From an uncultured Clostridia bacterium (GTDB lineage Bacteria; Bacillota; Clostridia; Monoglobales; Monoglobaceae), in the NCBI GenBank assembly GCA_934454115.1, contig CAKSFQ010000007.1:25529-89528 (forward strand): 64,000 nt of DNA. The letters are read 5' to 3'. The notes below the pieces were generated by a model that was not told the DNA's origin, did not search any database, and saw only the letters and a list, made by a program, of their open reading frames with translations. The translations under genes and the position numbers were made by a program. Of this stretch, positions 1 to 9,380 are shown in pieces (position 1 is the stretch's first letter; the number at the start of each line of letters is the position of its first letter).

Positions 1-1576
1 AGACAGTCTGTTTTTCCTGAAAATCCAGGTTCAGCACCGCTGGGGTCATCATCATCTGCGCCATGCGCTCCCGTTTTAAATAGGCGGTGCGCAGCTGTTC
101 AAACCGCAGCCGCTCATGCGCGGCATGCTGATCAATCAAAAAGATACTGTCACCCTTTTGACAAAGGATATAGGTGTCAAATGCCTGACCGATGATTCTG
201 GTATGCTCCTCCGGCGCCGCCCCCTCTTCCATATCAAAGAGCGCCGTCTGCACCGGCTCAACCGGCCTTGGCGGTGCGGCCGTCTCAATCGGCTGCACCG
301 ACGCGGCATCACCCGGCCGCGGCTCACAAAAAACATTGGTCTTGGGTGCAGGCTCCGGCTGCGCGGCAGCCCCCTGTTTTTGCGTTTCCTCTAAGCCGGG
401 GCGATCCTGCCGCTTAGGGATGGTATACTCCATATACTGTCTGACCAAGTCCGGGTCTACCCTGCCGCCCTGTTTCGGAAAACCCGTCATCGCCCCATGT
501 CTTGGGCCAGATGGCGCCGCGTCCGGCACAGCATAATTTTCCGCCGCCCGGTTTTGCACGGGAGCCGATTCTTCGGCGTGTTCGGCATCCGTCCGATACA
601 AGGCGCTGCGAATGGCGCGGTATGCCACATCATAAATCTGCTTTTCGTTGGCAAACTTCACCTCAGTTTTTGCCGGGTGGACATTGACATCCACCATGTT
701 TTGCGGCAAATGCACCGAGATAATGAAAAACGGGAACCGACCCACCATGATCGCGTTGCGGAACGCTTCCTCTGCAACCTTTGCAATCACATGGTTTTTC
801 ACATATCTTCCGTTGACAAAAAGCGTCTGTCTCGTCCGATTGCCTCTGGCAAGCTCCGGCTTTCCGATCAAGCCGGTGATATGAATCTGATCCTCGGTAT
901 AATCCACGGGGATTGTCGCTCTGGCGTGATCCAACCCGTAAATTTTCAACACGGCATTTTGCAGGCTGCCGTCGCCGGCGGTTGAAAACACCTCTTTTTC
1001 ATCACTCGTGTAAGAAAACGCGATATCCGGACGTGAGAGCGCAATACGGCTCAGCACATCCGCAACATATCCGGCCTCGGTCGCATCCTTTTTTAAAAAC
1101 TTCATGCGTGCCGGGACGTTGGCAAACAGCTTTTGCACCAGCATGGTTGTCCCGTCCGCGCAGGCAATCGGCTGCTTGTCCTTTACGCTTCCGTGCAGCG
1201 CCGTAAGGCAGCAGCCCTCCGCTGCGTCCTTGGTTTTGGAGATGACCTCCACCTCTGCCACGGCGCAGATGCTTGCCAGCGCCTCACCGCGAAATCCCAT
1301 GGTCGTGATTTGCTCCAGATCGGAGATGGCGGTCAGCTTGCTGGTGGCATGCCGCAAAAACGCAGTCTCGAGCTGGGCGGCCGGGATTCCGCAGCCGTCG
1401 TCAGTCACCCGTATGTAAGCAATACCACCCTTTTTAATCTCGACCTGGATATGGCGTGCGCCGGCGTCCATCGCATTTTCTACCAGCTCTTTGACAACGG
1501 CAGAGGGGCGTTCCGCAACCTCGCCGGCCGCAATCTGATCCGCAACATTTTGCGGCAATACCTGAATCTCCGGCAT
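1..1576 (-). CDS. mutL: DNA mismatch repair protein MutL (3' end cut by window edge)
   Basis: Mismatch-repair ATPase and endonuclease that acts after MutS recognises a mispair. The visible 525 codons start MPEIQVLPQNVADQIAAGEV. The GHKL ATPase motifs are present: ELVENAMDAG at residues 30-39, DDGCGI at 59-64 and GFRGEAL at 94-100. Near residue 480 is DQHAAHERLRFE, which fits the DQHA(X)2E(X)4E metal-binding motif of endonuclease-type MutL, so this protein should nick DNA itself, as in bacteria without MutH. A proline- and alanine-rich linker separates the two lobes. The ATG lies 10 bases past the mutS stop, with AGGTGAG as ribosome binding site, so it is co-transcribed with mutS. The C-terminus and stop lie outside the window. 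Confidence 0.95.
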   Translation of the reverse strand, partial: MPEIQVLPQNVADQIAAGEVAERPSAVVKELVENAMDAGARHIQVEIKKGGIAYIRVTDDGCGIPAAQLETAFLRHATSKLTAISDLEQITTMGFRGEALASICAVAEVEVISKTKDAAEGCCLTALHGSVKDKQPIACADGTTMLVQKLFANVPARMKFLKKDATEAGYVADVLSRIALSRPDIAFSYTSDEKEVFSTAGDGSLQNAVLKIYGLDHARATIPVDYTEDQIHITGLIGKPELARGNRTRQTLFVNGRYVKNHVIAKVAEEAFRNAIMVGRFPFFIISVHLPQNMVDVNVHPAKTEVKFANEKQIYDVAYRAIRSALYRTDAEHAEESAPVQNRAAENYAVPDAAPSGPRHGAMTGFPKQGGRVDPDLVRQYMEYTIPKRQDRPGLEETQKQGAAAQPEPAPKTNVFCEPRPGDAASVQPIETAAPPRPVEPVQTALFDMEEGAAPEEHTRIIGQAFDTYILCQKGDSIFLIDQHAAHERLRFEQLRTAYLKRERMAQMMMTPAVLNLDFQEKQTV

Positions 1577-1585
1577 ACTCTCACC

Positions 1586-4234
1586 TTACCTTTCGGATGA
1601 ATTTTTTGCTTTTGCCTGGAGGTCATAAAGCTTTGTCATGGCCTCCACCGGCGTCATCACATTTAAGTCAAGCGCTTTCAGCTCAGAAAGCACCGGGCTT
1701 TCCTCCGCACCGAAAAAGTCCATCTGCGCCCGGTCGGCTCCCGCATTCTTCACGGCGGAACGAATTTTTGCATCTTTTACCTCGTGGTTATCGTCCAGCT
1801 CTAACGACTGCACGATCTCACGGGCGCGCTTTACAACCGATTTCTTCACGCCGGCCAGTGCGGCTACGTCCACACCGTAGCTCTCGTCCGCGCCGCCGCG
1901 AATGATCTTACGCAGAAAATGAATGGTGTTATCCCTTCGTTTGACTGCGATACAATAGTTTTTGACATTGGGGATTTTACTTTCCAGCTGGGTCAGCTCA
2001 TGGTAATGCGTGGCAAACATGGTCTTTGCACCGCACTTTTGCACGTCCGCAATGTACTCTGTCACCGCCCAGGCGATTCCAAGCCCGTCATAGGTGCTGG
2101 TACCACGGCCGATTTCGTCCAGGATAATCAGGCTCTTTGCCGTTGCGTGATCCAAAATGTAGGCGACCTCATTCATTTCAACCATAAAGGTACTCTGTCC
2201 CGACGACAAATCGTCCGACGCCCCGACACGCGTAAAAATCTTATCAACAATCCCGATCTCCGCCTCAGTTGCCGGCACAAAGCTGCCGATTTGCGCCATC
2301 AGCACAATCAGCGCGGTCTGCCGCATATAGGTTGACTTTCCGGCCATGTTCGGCCCGGTAATCATGGCAATCTGGTTTTCCGCGCAGTCAAGCGTCGCAT
2401 CGTTTGGAATAAACATGGACTTTTTTTCCAGTTCCTCCAATACCGGATGCCGGCCGTTTTTGATGACGATTTTATCGCCCATATTCACGCTTGGCATACA
2501 GTATCCGTTTTTCTCCGCTACGGCGGCAAAGGAACACAAAACATCGAGGGTCGCAACGGCCTTTGCCGTCCGCTTTACCCGATAGATCGCCTGTCCCACG
2601 CGGTCGCGAACCTGGCAGAACAGCTCATACTCCATATCAATGACGCGGCTGCTGGAATCTAAGACCCGCTCCTCAACCTCTTTTAACTCCGGCGTGATAT
2701 AGCGTTCGCCGCCGGCTAAGGTTTGCTTTCTGATAAAATAGTCCGGCACCTGATCCGTGTACTGCTTTGTGGTCTCGACATAATAGCCAAACACCTTGTT
2801 ATATCCAAGCTTTAACAGTTTGATGCCGGTTTTTTCTTTTTCCTTCTCTACCAGCTCTCTCAGCTTTTCAACACCATGCTTGGAAAAATCCCGTTCGCGG
2901 TCAAGCTCTTCGTTGGCTCCCTCCTTGATCAGGCCGCCGCCGCGCAGACTGGCCGGCGCATCGGGATTGATGGTCGTGTCAATCAAGGTACAGATGTCAT
3001 CTAACGGATCGATTTTTTCCGCACACTGGCGAAGCAGCGTGGTTTGCACACCGCTCAGGCAGTGCAGAATCTGCGGCATCTGCACAAGCGAGAGCATCAG
3101 CGCCGTCAGGTCGGCACAACCGGCATTTTTATAAACGATGCGGTTAATCAGCCGCTCAATATCCGCGATATTTTTAAGCGCTTCGGTGATTTCGGCACGC
3201 ATCATCGGATCATGCAAAAGCTCACCCACCGCCGTTTGCCGGTTGGCAATCAGCGCACAGTTTAAAAGCGGCGCCGTAATCCACTGCCGCAGCATTCGGG
3301 ATCCCATAGAGGTTTGGGTGTGGTTCAGCACGTGAAGGAGGCTGCCCCGCGTATTGCGGTCGCGCAGCGTCTCTAAAATTTCCAGATTGCGCAGGGTATA
3401 GATATCCAGCTGCATTTTATTTTCGTCCCGGCCGACCTCGACCGATTTTAGATTTTTCAGCTCGGTTTTCTGGGTCTCCTCCAGATACAAAAGCAACGCC
3501 CCCAGCGCACAAAGGCAGTGGGCGCTGTCTCCAATTGCCTCGATTCCCTCGGCGCCAAACTGCTGCCGCACCTTTTTCTCTGCCGCTTCCTTATCGTATG
3601 CCCAGTCATAGTAGCTGTGCAGTGCGCCGTGGGTACGATCCGCGATGTGCGTGCGCAGCGATTCGTCCTGATAGGCGTAGGAATGAAAGATGGTTTCCAT
3701 CGGCATGGTTTTTGCCAGCTCATTCATCAGCGGCAGAAGATAATCCTCATCCGCAAATTCCCGTGCGATGCATTCGCCGGTTGTGATATCCACCATCGCC
3801 ACACCGGCGCCGTCCTCATCGGCATAAAGGGAACAAAGATAGTTGTTTTTATTGGCGTCCAGCGCCGCCGTGTCCATAATCGTACCCGGCGTAACCACGC
3901 GGATGACCTCACGCTTTACGATACCCTTGGCCGATTTGGGATCCTCCGCCTGTTCGCAGATTGCGACACGATAGCCGTTTTCTACCAGTTTTGCAATATA
4001 ACTGTCCGCAGCATGAAAAGGAACGCCGCACATGGGAGCCCTCTCCTCCATACCGCAGTTACGGCCTGTCAGCGCAATATTCAGCGCCTTGGCCGCGATT
4101 TTTGCATCGTCAAAGAACATCTCATAAAAATCGCCCAGACGATACATCAAAATACAGTCTGCGTATTCTTTTTTGACTGCAAAATACTGTTTCATCATCG
4201 GGGTCAAATCTTCGACCCGGATTTCCTGACTCAT
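1586..4234 (-). CDS. mutS: DNA mismatch repair protein MutS
   Basis: Mismatch-recognition ATPase of 882 aa, a normal length for MutS1. The N-terminal mismatch-reading motif GDFYEMF (Phe-x-Glu, residues 34-40) is intact. Further on are the Walker A sequence TGPNMAGKST near residue 625 and the Walker B region DEIGRGTSTYDG. The reading frame is open 73 codons further upstream, but that extension has no family similarity and crosses a hairpin. I therefore place the start at ATG 4234, preceded by AAAGGGGAGGG. It is followed directly by mutL. The miaB-ricA-mutS-mutL order resembles the Bacillus subtilis order. Confidence 0.97.
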   Translation of the reverse strand: MSQEIRVEDLTPMMKQYFAVKKEYADCILMYRLGDFYEMFFDDAKIAAKALNIALTGRNCGMEERAPMCGVPFHAADSYIAKLVENGYRVAICEQAEDPKSAKGIVKREVIRVVTPGTIMDTAALDANKNNYLCSLYADEDGAGVAMVDITTGECIAREFADEDYLLPLMNELAKTMPMETIFHSYAYQDESLRTHIADRTHGALHSYYDWAYDKEAAEKKVRQQFGAEGIEAIGDSAHCLCALGALLLYLEETQKTELKNLKSVEVGRDENKMQLDIYTLRNLEILETLRDRNTRGSLLHVLNHTQTSMGSRMLRQWITAPLLNCALIANRQTAVGELLHDPMMRAEITEALKNIADIERLINRIVYKNAGCADLTALMLSLVQMPQILHCLSGVQTTLLRQCAEKIDPLDDICTLIDTTINPDAPASLRGGGLIKEGANEELDRERDFSKHGVEKLRELVEKEKEKTGIKLLKLGYNKVFGYYVETTKQYTDQVPDYFIRKQTLAGGERYITPELKEVEERVLDSSSRVIDMEYELFCQVRDRVGQAIYRVKRTAKAVATLDVLCSFAAVAEKNGYCMPSVNMGDKIVIKNGRHPVLEELEKKSMFIPNDATLDCAENQIAMITGPNMAGKSTYMRQTALIVLMAQIGSFVPATEAEIGIVDKIFTRVGASDDLSSGQSTFMVEMNEVAYILDHATAKSLIILDEIGRGTSTYDGLGIAWAVTEYIADVQKCGAKTMFATHYHELTQLESKIPNVKNYCIAVKRRDNTIHFLRKIIRGGADESYGVDVAALAGVKKSVVKRAREIVQSLELDDNHEVKDAKIRSAVKNAGADRAQMDFFGAEESPVLSELKALDLNVMTPVEAMTKLYDLQAKAKNSSER

Positions 4235-4278
4235 CTGTTCCCTCCCCTTTCGGCAGCCTGATATTACAAGACCGATAG

Positions 4279-4319
4279 GAAGAAAACCGCAGGCCAATGA
4301 TTGCCGGCGGTTTTTCTTC
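4279..4319 (-). terminator. Hairpin between ricA and mutS
   Basis: The arms GAAGAAAACCGC (4279-4290) and GCGGTTTTTCTTC (4307-4319) are complementary. In the minus direction the stem ends in a T-rich stretch. It may end part of the miaB-ricA transcripts before mutS or set a lower mutSL level. Both strands carry a T-rich arm, so polarity is uncertain. Confidence 0.5.
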
Positions 4320-4325
4320 TTTATT

Positions 4326-4715
4326 TTAATGGCATCCGCCGCATGTCGAGCAGGAACCGCCGCAGCTATGTCCGCTGTGAAGCGCGCTTTTGATGATCTG
4401 GTCCATTTGCGAAAGCACCTGTTCCAGCTGCTGATTGGCCTCGATATATTCACGGATTACGGCATTTTGTGCCATCTTATTAAACTCCTGCTGGAGATAT
4501 TCGTTGATTTCCTTTGCCTCGTCCGCCGTTGGCTGACGATCCTGAAAACGCTCCATTTTTTCCTGGCGTTTATCATTGTAACCGTTGATTAAATCCACCG
4601 CCTCGGCATCGCCGGTCAGCGCACGGTTTGCCTCATCGGCACGTTTTTTGACGTCACTGTGCGCAATCAGTTCGCTCAGTTCTTTTGCTTTTTCAAATAT
4701 TTTTTCCTGATCCAT
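4326..4715 (-). CDS. ricA: RicA/YlbF-YmcA family protein with Cys-rich tail
   Basis: Small helical protein (129 aa) of the YlbF/YmcA (Com_YlbF) family. In Bacillus subtilis, RicA (YmcA), RicF (YlbF) and RicT (YaaT) form a complex that carries iron-sulfur clusters and influences RNase Y-dependent mRNA maturation, competence, biofilm formation and sporulation. Most of the sequence is charged and helical. The last 17 residues contain four cysteines among glycines and histidines (CGGSC, STCGGC), a plausible cluster or metal ligand set. I chose ATG 4715 because GAGGAGGAAG precedes it. The start overlaps the end of miaB by 23 bases. Position between miaB and mutS favours RicA over RicF, by synteny with ymcB-ymcA-cotE-mutS. 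Confidence 0.8.
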   Translation of the reverse strand: MDQEKIFEKAKELSELIAHSDVKKRADEANRALTGDAEAVDLINGYNDKRQEKMERFQDRQPTADEAKEINEYLQQEFNKMAQNAVIREYIEANQQLEQVLSQMDQIIKSALHSGHSCGGSCSTCGGCH

Positions 4716-6132
4716 TTTCTTCCTCCTCGATGATTTCACCAAACAGAGACCACGTCTGGGTTTTTGTAATCTTCACCTTAACCATCTGCCCGATCTGCTC
4801 TTTTGTGCCCGGAAAGTTCACCACTTTGCCGCCCTCAGTTCGTCCGGTCAGCGTCTCTTGATTGTTTTTGCTAAATCCCTCGACCAGCACGGTTTCCGTG
4901 TTGCCGAGATATGCGTCATTTTTGCGTCTGGAAATTTCGTTCTGCACGGCGAGCATCGCCTCAAAGTTCTGATGCTTTTGCGCCTCGTCCATCACGTCCG
5001 GCATCTTGGCCGCCGGGGTGCCGTTTCGTTTGGAATAGATAAACGAAAAAATCGTGTCATATTCCACTTCCTTTAAAAGCGAGACCGTCTCGGCAAAATC
5101 CGCGTCCGTCTCACCGGGGAACCCTACAATAATATCGGTCGTCAAAACAATCTCCGGCATGGCGGCGCGCACCTTTTTCACCAGGGAAAGGTACTGATCC
5201 CGGGTGTATTTTCGGTTCATAACCTTTAATACACGATCCGAACCCGACTGTACCGGAAGATGCAATTGCTTGCAGATTTTCTTCTCGCTTGCCATCACGG
5301 CAATCAGCTCGTCTGACAAATCCTTGGGGTGCGAGGTCATAAAACGTACCCGTTCGATGCCGTCTACGCGGCAGACCGACTGCAAAAGTGCAGCAAAGGA
5401 AAGATCGCCTTCAAGATCGTTTCCGTAGGAGTTGACGTTTTGCCCCAGGAGCATAACCTCCCGATAACCTTTTCGCGCTACCTCGCGTACCTCATCGAGG
5501 ATATGCTCTGCGTCCCGGCTGCGTTCCCTGCCGCGCACGTAGGGAACAATGCAGTAGGTGCAAAAATTGTTGCAGCCGTACATAATCGGAATCCTTGCAA
5601 GCGGCGGTTCGGAGCGAAAATACGAAATCTCCTCCGCGATGCGGCCATCCTCGTTTTCGGTCGCAAAAACGCGTTGCTTTTGCATCGCCTCATACAAAAG
5701 TTCCGGCATCCGATACAGAGCATGCGTGCCGAACACCAAATCCACATGGGTATATTTTTTTTGAATCGTCTCGGCAATATGCGCCTGCTGCATCATGCAT
5801 CCGCATACCCCGATGATCATATCCGGTCTGCGGCGCTTTTGATGCTTCAGCGCGCCCAGGTTGCCGAACACGCGCAGTTCCGCATTCTCACGCACGGCGC
5901 AGGTATTATAAATCACAAGATCCGCATGCATGGCGTCCTCACAAAAGTCATATCCCATCTCAAAAAGCATACCCTTGATCTTTTCGGAATCGCTGGTGTT
6001 TTGCTGGCAGCCGTACGTCTCAACAAAGGCGAGGGGCTGGCTTTCTCTGCCCTCTGTCACGGTACGGATTTTGCGGATATAGTCCTGCTGCTGCGCCATC
6101 TCCTCTGCGCTGATTTCACGGTTTTGCTTCAT
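4693..6132 (-). CDS. miaB: tRNA-2-methylthio-N6-dimethylallyladenosine synthase MiaB
   Basis: Radical-SAM methylthiotransferase (479 aa) that adds the 2-methylthio group to i6A37 of tRNAs reading U-starting codons. The N-terminal UPF0004 domain has the auxiliary cluster cysteines in ETYGCQQN, NTCAVRE and GVCGCMMQ. The radical-SAM motif is CNNFCTYC, followed by IVPYVRGRE. A TRAM domain forms the C-terminus (TVLVEGFSKN...GQMVKVKI). The start overlaps the prs stop by 4 bases (ATGA), so the two are translationally coupled. ricA follows and overlaps the 3' end. Confidence 0.96.
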   Translation of the reverse strand: MKQNREISAEEMAQQQDYIRKIRTVTEGRESQPLAFVETYGCQQNTSDSEKIKGMLFEMGYDFCEDAMHADLVIYNTCAVRENAELRVFGNLGALKHQKRRRPDMIIGVCGCMMQQAHIAETIQKKYTHVDLVFGTHALYRMPELLYEAMQKQRVFATENEDGRIAEEISYFRSEPPLARIPIMYGCNNFCTYCIVPYVRGRERSRDAEHILDEVREVARKGYREVMLLGQNVNSYGNDLEGDLSFAALLQSVCRVDGIERVRFMTSHPKDLSDELIAVMASEKKICKQLHLPVQSGSDRVLKVMNRKYTRDQYLSLVKKVRAAMPEIVLTTDIIVGFPGETDADFAETVSLLKEVEYDTIFSFIYSKRNGTPAAKMPDVMDEAQKHQNFEAMLAVQNEISRRKNDAYLGNTETVLVEGFSKNNQETLTGRTEGGKVVNFPGTKEQIGQMVKVKITKTQTWSLFGEIIEEEENGSGKNI

Positions 6133-7262
6133 GCCTGACCTCTGTACTTATTTAAGATTTTTTCAATCCGGCTGATCGGCGTCAAAAGCTCACTGATAGA
6201 ATTGTCATCATTGAGCGTTTTGATAATCAGCGCAATGTATTTTGACATATCCACCTCATGATACCACGGCGCCCTTAAAAGCTCCGGCATACGGTATACC
6301 AGGTTGGTGGTAAACACCGCATCAATCAAGCCGGACTCGTATGCCTGGTTAAATTTATCCACTCCTTCGGTAAACAGACCAAAGGTCGAAAATACCAGAA
6401 CGCGTCTGGCCTTTCTCTTTTTCAGCTCTTTTGCCACGTCAATCATGGAATCCCCGGAGGCAATCATATCGTCAACAACGATAACGTCCTTGCCGGCGAG
6501 ATCACTGCCCAAAAACTCATGCGCAACAATCGGGTTCTTCCCGTCGACGACCGTCGCATAATCGCGCCGCTTGTAGAACATACCCAGATCCATCCCCAGT
6601 ACCGAGGAATAATAAATACAGCGGCCGACCGCACCCTCATCGGGAGATATAATCATGGTATTGTCTTTATTTAAAATAATCTTGTCGTCATAGCGCAGAC
6701 ACGCTTTAATCATCTGATACGTTGCATGGACATTTTCAAACCCGGTCAGCGGGATTGCGTTTTGAACCCGCGGATCATGAGCATCAAATGTGATGATGTT
6801 GTCAACGCCCATTGTCTCAAGCTCCTGCAGCGCCAATGCACAGTCGAGCGACTCTCTGGCAACCCTTTTGTGCTGACGCCCCTCGTAGAGCATCGGCATA
6901 ATCACCGTGATGCGCTTTGCCTTACCCCCCATTGCCGAGATCACACGTTTCACATCCTGAAAATGGTCGTCCGGGCTCATCGGCCGTTCCTGTCCGTACA
7001 TTTTATAGGTTACGCCATAGTTAAACGCATCCATCACGATGTACATATCATAAGTACGGATCGAATGCATAATCAACGCCTTTGCCTCACCGGTACCAAA
7101 CCGCGGCGAGCTGACCGGAATCAAAAACGAATCCGTCTGCTTCCCCTCTTCCTGATTGAATTTCTGAAGATGTGCGTTGATTTTTTGCACCATCTCCTCG
7201 CAGCCCTTCATGCCAATGACGCCGAGTTTGCCCAAGTTACAGGTCTCCCCTGTACAATCCAT
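6129..7262 (-). CDS. prs: Ribose-phosphate pyrophosphokinase (PRPP synthetase), long variant
   Basis: Makes PRPP from ribose 5-phosphate and ATP for purine, pyrimidine, NAD, histidine and tryptophan synthesis. At 377 aa it is longer than the usual ~315-residue enzyme because of an N-terminal extension. Recognisable parts are MPMLYEGRQHKR, corresponding to the catalytic flexible loop YARQDRK, the segment ITFDAHDPRVQNAIP, and the PRPP-binding motif VIVVDDMIASGDSM near residues 260-274. The last differs from the classical DDMIDTAGT. It is a diverged clostridial branch and substrate binding should be intact. The gene lies between pncB, which uses PRPP, and miaB. Confidence 0.88.
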   Translation of the reverse strand: MDCTGETCNLGKLGVIGMKGCEEMVQKINAHLQKFNQEEGKQTDSFLIPVSSPRFGTGEAKALIMHSIRTYDMYIVMDAFNYGVTYKMYGQERPMSPDDHFQDVKRVISAMGGKAKRITVIMPMLYEGRQHKRVARESLDCALALQELETMGVDNIITFDAHDPRVQNAIPLTGFENVHATYQMIKACLRYDDKIILNKDNTMIISPDEGAVGRCIYYSSVLGMDLGMFYKRRDYATVVDGKNPIVAHEFLGSDLAGKDVIVVDDMIASGDSMIDVAKELKKRKARRVLVFSTFGLFTEGVDKFNQAYESGLIDAVFTTNLVYRMPELLRAPWYHEVDMSKYIALIIKTLNDDNSISELLTPISRIEKILNKYRGQA

Positions 7263-7318
7263 GCCTACATCAACCCTTTCTCTTTTGCCAATTTATATTA
7301 AAGTTTATCTGCTCTGTG

Positions 7319-8773
7319 TTATCGGCTGTACTCTGACAGCAATGCATAGCGGATATCCCAAAGCTTTTGGGATAAATCCACGTAGTATTCATGCGGATTT
7401 TCAAACCGCTTTACCTCATCCCAGATCGTGGCAAGCTTTTCCTTTGCATAGCCGCGGATTTCCTCCAGCGTCGGCGACTGATAAACGCAAACGCCGTCTT
7501 TAAAAATCGGCACCTGCAAAGGCTCTGCCTGAAAGTCCGTTACGATTTTCCGCTTCCAGGTGTTTCTGGGATCAAAAATCTCATACGGCTTGGTATCGTC
7601 AATCTTTTCATCATAGGTAGTAAGCACATCGGCAATCGCCATCTGTGTGTCCTTCGAATAGAGACGGTACACCTTTTTAAAATACGGTGTAGTAATCTTT
7701 GCCACATTCTCACTCACCTTGATGCGCGGCTGAATCACCCCGCCGTCTTCAATCGCTACCAGCTTATAGACGCCGCCAAACACCGGTTCGGACTTTGAGG
7801 TAATCAGCCGCTCCCCCACGCCGAAGGAATCAATCCTTGCCCCCTGCTGCAAAATATCACGGATAATATATTCATCCAGGGAGTTTGAAATCACGATCTT
7901 CGCGCTCTCCCAGCCGGCATCATCCAATATTTTGCGGCATTTTCGGGTAAGATACGTAATATCGCCGCTGTCAATCCGAATCCCGCAGTTTCTGATACCG
8001 AGCGGCTTTAACACCTCATCAAAGGTACGGATCGCATTCGGCAAGCCGCTTTTTAAAACATTGTAGGTATCAATCAAAAGCGTGCAGTTATTAGGATATG
8101 CCTTGGCATAAGCCATGAATGCGTCAAGCTCCGTATCAAAGGACTGCACCCAGCTGTGCGCCATGGTGCCGAGCGCCGGCACATGAAACATCTGATCCGA
8201 GATCGTACACGCCGTGCCGCATACGCCGCCGATATACGCCGCGCGTGCGCCGTAAATCGCCCCGTCATAGCCCTGCGCCCGGCGCGAGCCGAACTCCATC
8301 ACCGGAATATCCCCGGCAGCACGGACGATTCGGTTGCTCTTGGTCGCAATCAGGCTCTGGTGGTTAATCGTCAAAAGAATCATAGTCTCTAAAAACTGTG
8401 CCTGCATCAGAGGGCCGCGCACCGTCACGATCGGCTCATTCGGGAAAATCGGCGTCCCCTCCGGCACGGCCCAAACATCGCAGGAAAACCGAAAATTTTT
8501 TAAATAGTTTAAAAACGCCTCGTCAAAAATGCCTTTATTCCGAAGGTAATCAATATCCTCCGCGGTGAATTTTAAATTCTCAAAATATGCAATCAGCTGC
8601 TCTACCCCTGCCATGATTGCAAACCCTGCGCCGTCCGGCGCCTGTCTGAAATACATGTCAAAATAGGCGATCTTCTCTCCCATGCCCTCCTTCAGGTAGC
8701 CGTTCGCCATCGTTAACTCATAAAAGTCCGTCAGCATGGTATAATTCATGCTATCTGCGCCCTCTTTCTGCAT
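7319..8773 (-). CDS. pncB: Nicotinate phosphoribosyltransferase
   Basis: Converts nicotinate, PRPP and ATP to nicotinate mononucleotide, the entry step of the Preiss-Handler NAD salvage route. The 484-aa length fits the Gram-positive family. It opens with the typical MLTDFYELTMANGYL. It contains FGSRRAQGYDGAIYGARAA, with the conserved Gly-Ser-Arg-Arg, then IRIDSGDITYL and the FGVGERLITS loop that binds phosphate. ATG 8773 has AAGGAAG six bases upstream. An alternative ATG at 8749 follows AGAGGG and would shorten the protein by 8 residues. The own promoter is at 8806-8835, and prs lies downstream on the same strand. Confidence 0.95.
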   Translation of the reverse strand: MQKEGADSMNYTMLTDFYELTMANGYLKEGMGEKIAYFDMYFRQAPDGAGFAIMAGVEQLIAYFENLKFTAEDIDYLRNKGIFDEAFLNYLKNFRFSCDVWAVPEGTPIFPNEPIVTVRGPLMQAQFLETMILLTINHQSLIATKSNRIVRAAGDIPVMEFGSRRAQGYDGAIYGARAAYIGGVCGTACTISDQMFHVPALGTMAHSWVQSFDTELDAFMAYAKAYPNNCTLLIDTYNVLKSGLPNAIRTFDEVLKPLGIRNCGIRIDSGDITYLTRKCRKILDDAGWESAKIVISNSLDEYIIRDILQQGARIDSFGVGERLITSKSEPVFGGVYKLVAIEDGGVIQPRIKVSENVAKITTPYFKKVYRLYSKDTQMAIADVLTTYDEKIDDTKPYEIFDPRNTWKRKIVTDFQAEPLQVPIFKDGVCVYQSPTLEEIRGYAKEKLATIWDEVKRFENPHEYYVDLSQKLWDIRYALLSEYSR

Positions 8774-8805
8774 TATAACTTCCTTGTTTTCACACTAGCA
8801 AGGAC

Positions 8806-8835
8806 AGTATATCATATCTGCGGGGTAAAAAACAA
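8806..8835 (-). promoter_or_regulatory. Putative sigma-A promoter of pncB
   Basis: On the minus strand TTGTTT and TATACT are separated by 18 bases, ending about 30 bases before the pncB start. The -35 box is weak and the spacer is one base longer than ideal. Confidence 0.5.
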
Positions 8836-8852
8836 GCATTTCTGATAAAATA

Positions 8853-8881
8853 TTGACAAAATCTCTGAAAATCGTTATGAT
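8853..8881 (+). promoter_or_regulatory. Sigma-A promoter of the NusG_II/Gx-transporter pair
   Basis: TTGACA (8853-8858) and TATGAT (8876-8881) with a 17-base spacer, about 90 bases before the first gene of the plus-strand pair. Confidence 0.7.
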
Positions 8882-8972
8882 TCTCTAAGAAGTCCAATCT
8901 TCACCGTAAATAAAATAGATAATTTGTCCAGTCCGGGGCGTTCCCCGACAAAATAAAAAAAGGGTGATTTTC

Positions 8973-9350
8973 ATGAAAACCAGACACTGGATTTTGTTGT
9001 TTTCCACACTTTTTCTGCTCTGCGGCGTTATGATTTTTCAGATGGCGCACCGGAAGCAAAAAATACAGATCGCCGAAATTTACCAAGACGGCATCCTGGT
9101 ACAAACCGTTGACCTTTCTCAAATCGATGCGCCGCAGGAAATCCCGGTTTACGGCGACCACAGTGCGGAAAACATCATTCTCGCCGCGCACGGAAGCATC
9201 CGGATGCAATCCGCCAACTGCCCCGATCAGCTTTGCGTCCGCCAAGGCAGTATACAAAATGCCATGATCCCGATTGTCTGCCTGCCCCATCGCGTTGTCA
9301 TTCGTATATTAGGCGATCATGACGGCGGCGCGGACATCGTCACAAACTAG
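8973..9350 (+). CDS. NusG domain II-like exported protein
   Basis: Small protein (125 aa) with one N-terminal membrane anchor (WILLFSTLFLLCGVMIF) and a beta-rich outer domain like NusG domain II (PF07009). Typical elements are IYQDGILVQTVDL, the segment IRMQSANCPDQLCVRQGSI with its conserved Cys pair (CPDQLC), and IVCLPHRVVI. Function is not established. In Firmicutes it is commonly found beside a Gx-transporter protein as here, and sometimes near ApbE or Rnf genes, which suggests a membrane redox or uptake role. Start ATG 8973 follows AGGGTGA with 5-base spacing. The next gene begins 30 bases on. Confidence 0.8.
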   Translation: MKTRHWILLFSTLFLLCGVMIFQMAHRKQKIQIAEIYQDGILVQTVDLSQIDAPQEIPVYGDHSAENIILAAHGSIRMQSANCPDQLCVRQGSIQNAMIPIVCLPHRVVIRILGDHDGGADIVTN

Positions 9351-9380
9351 CCAAGCCAGCCACCCAAGGAGGAATTTTTC

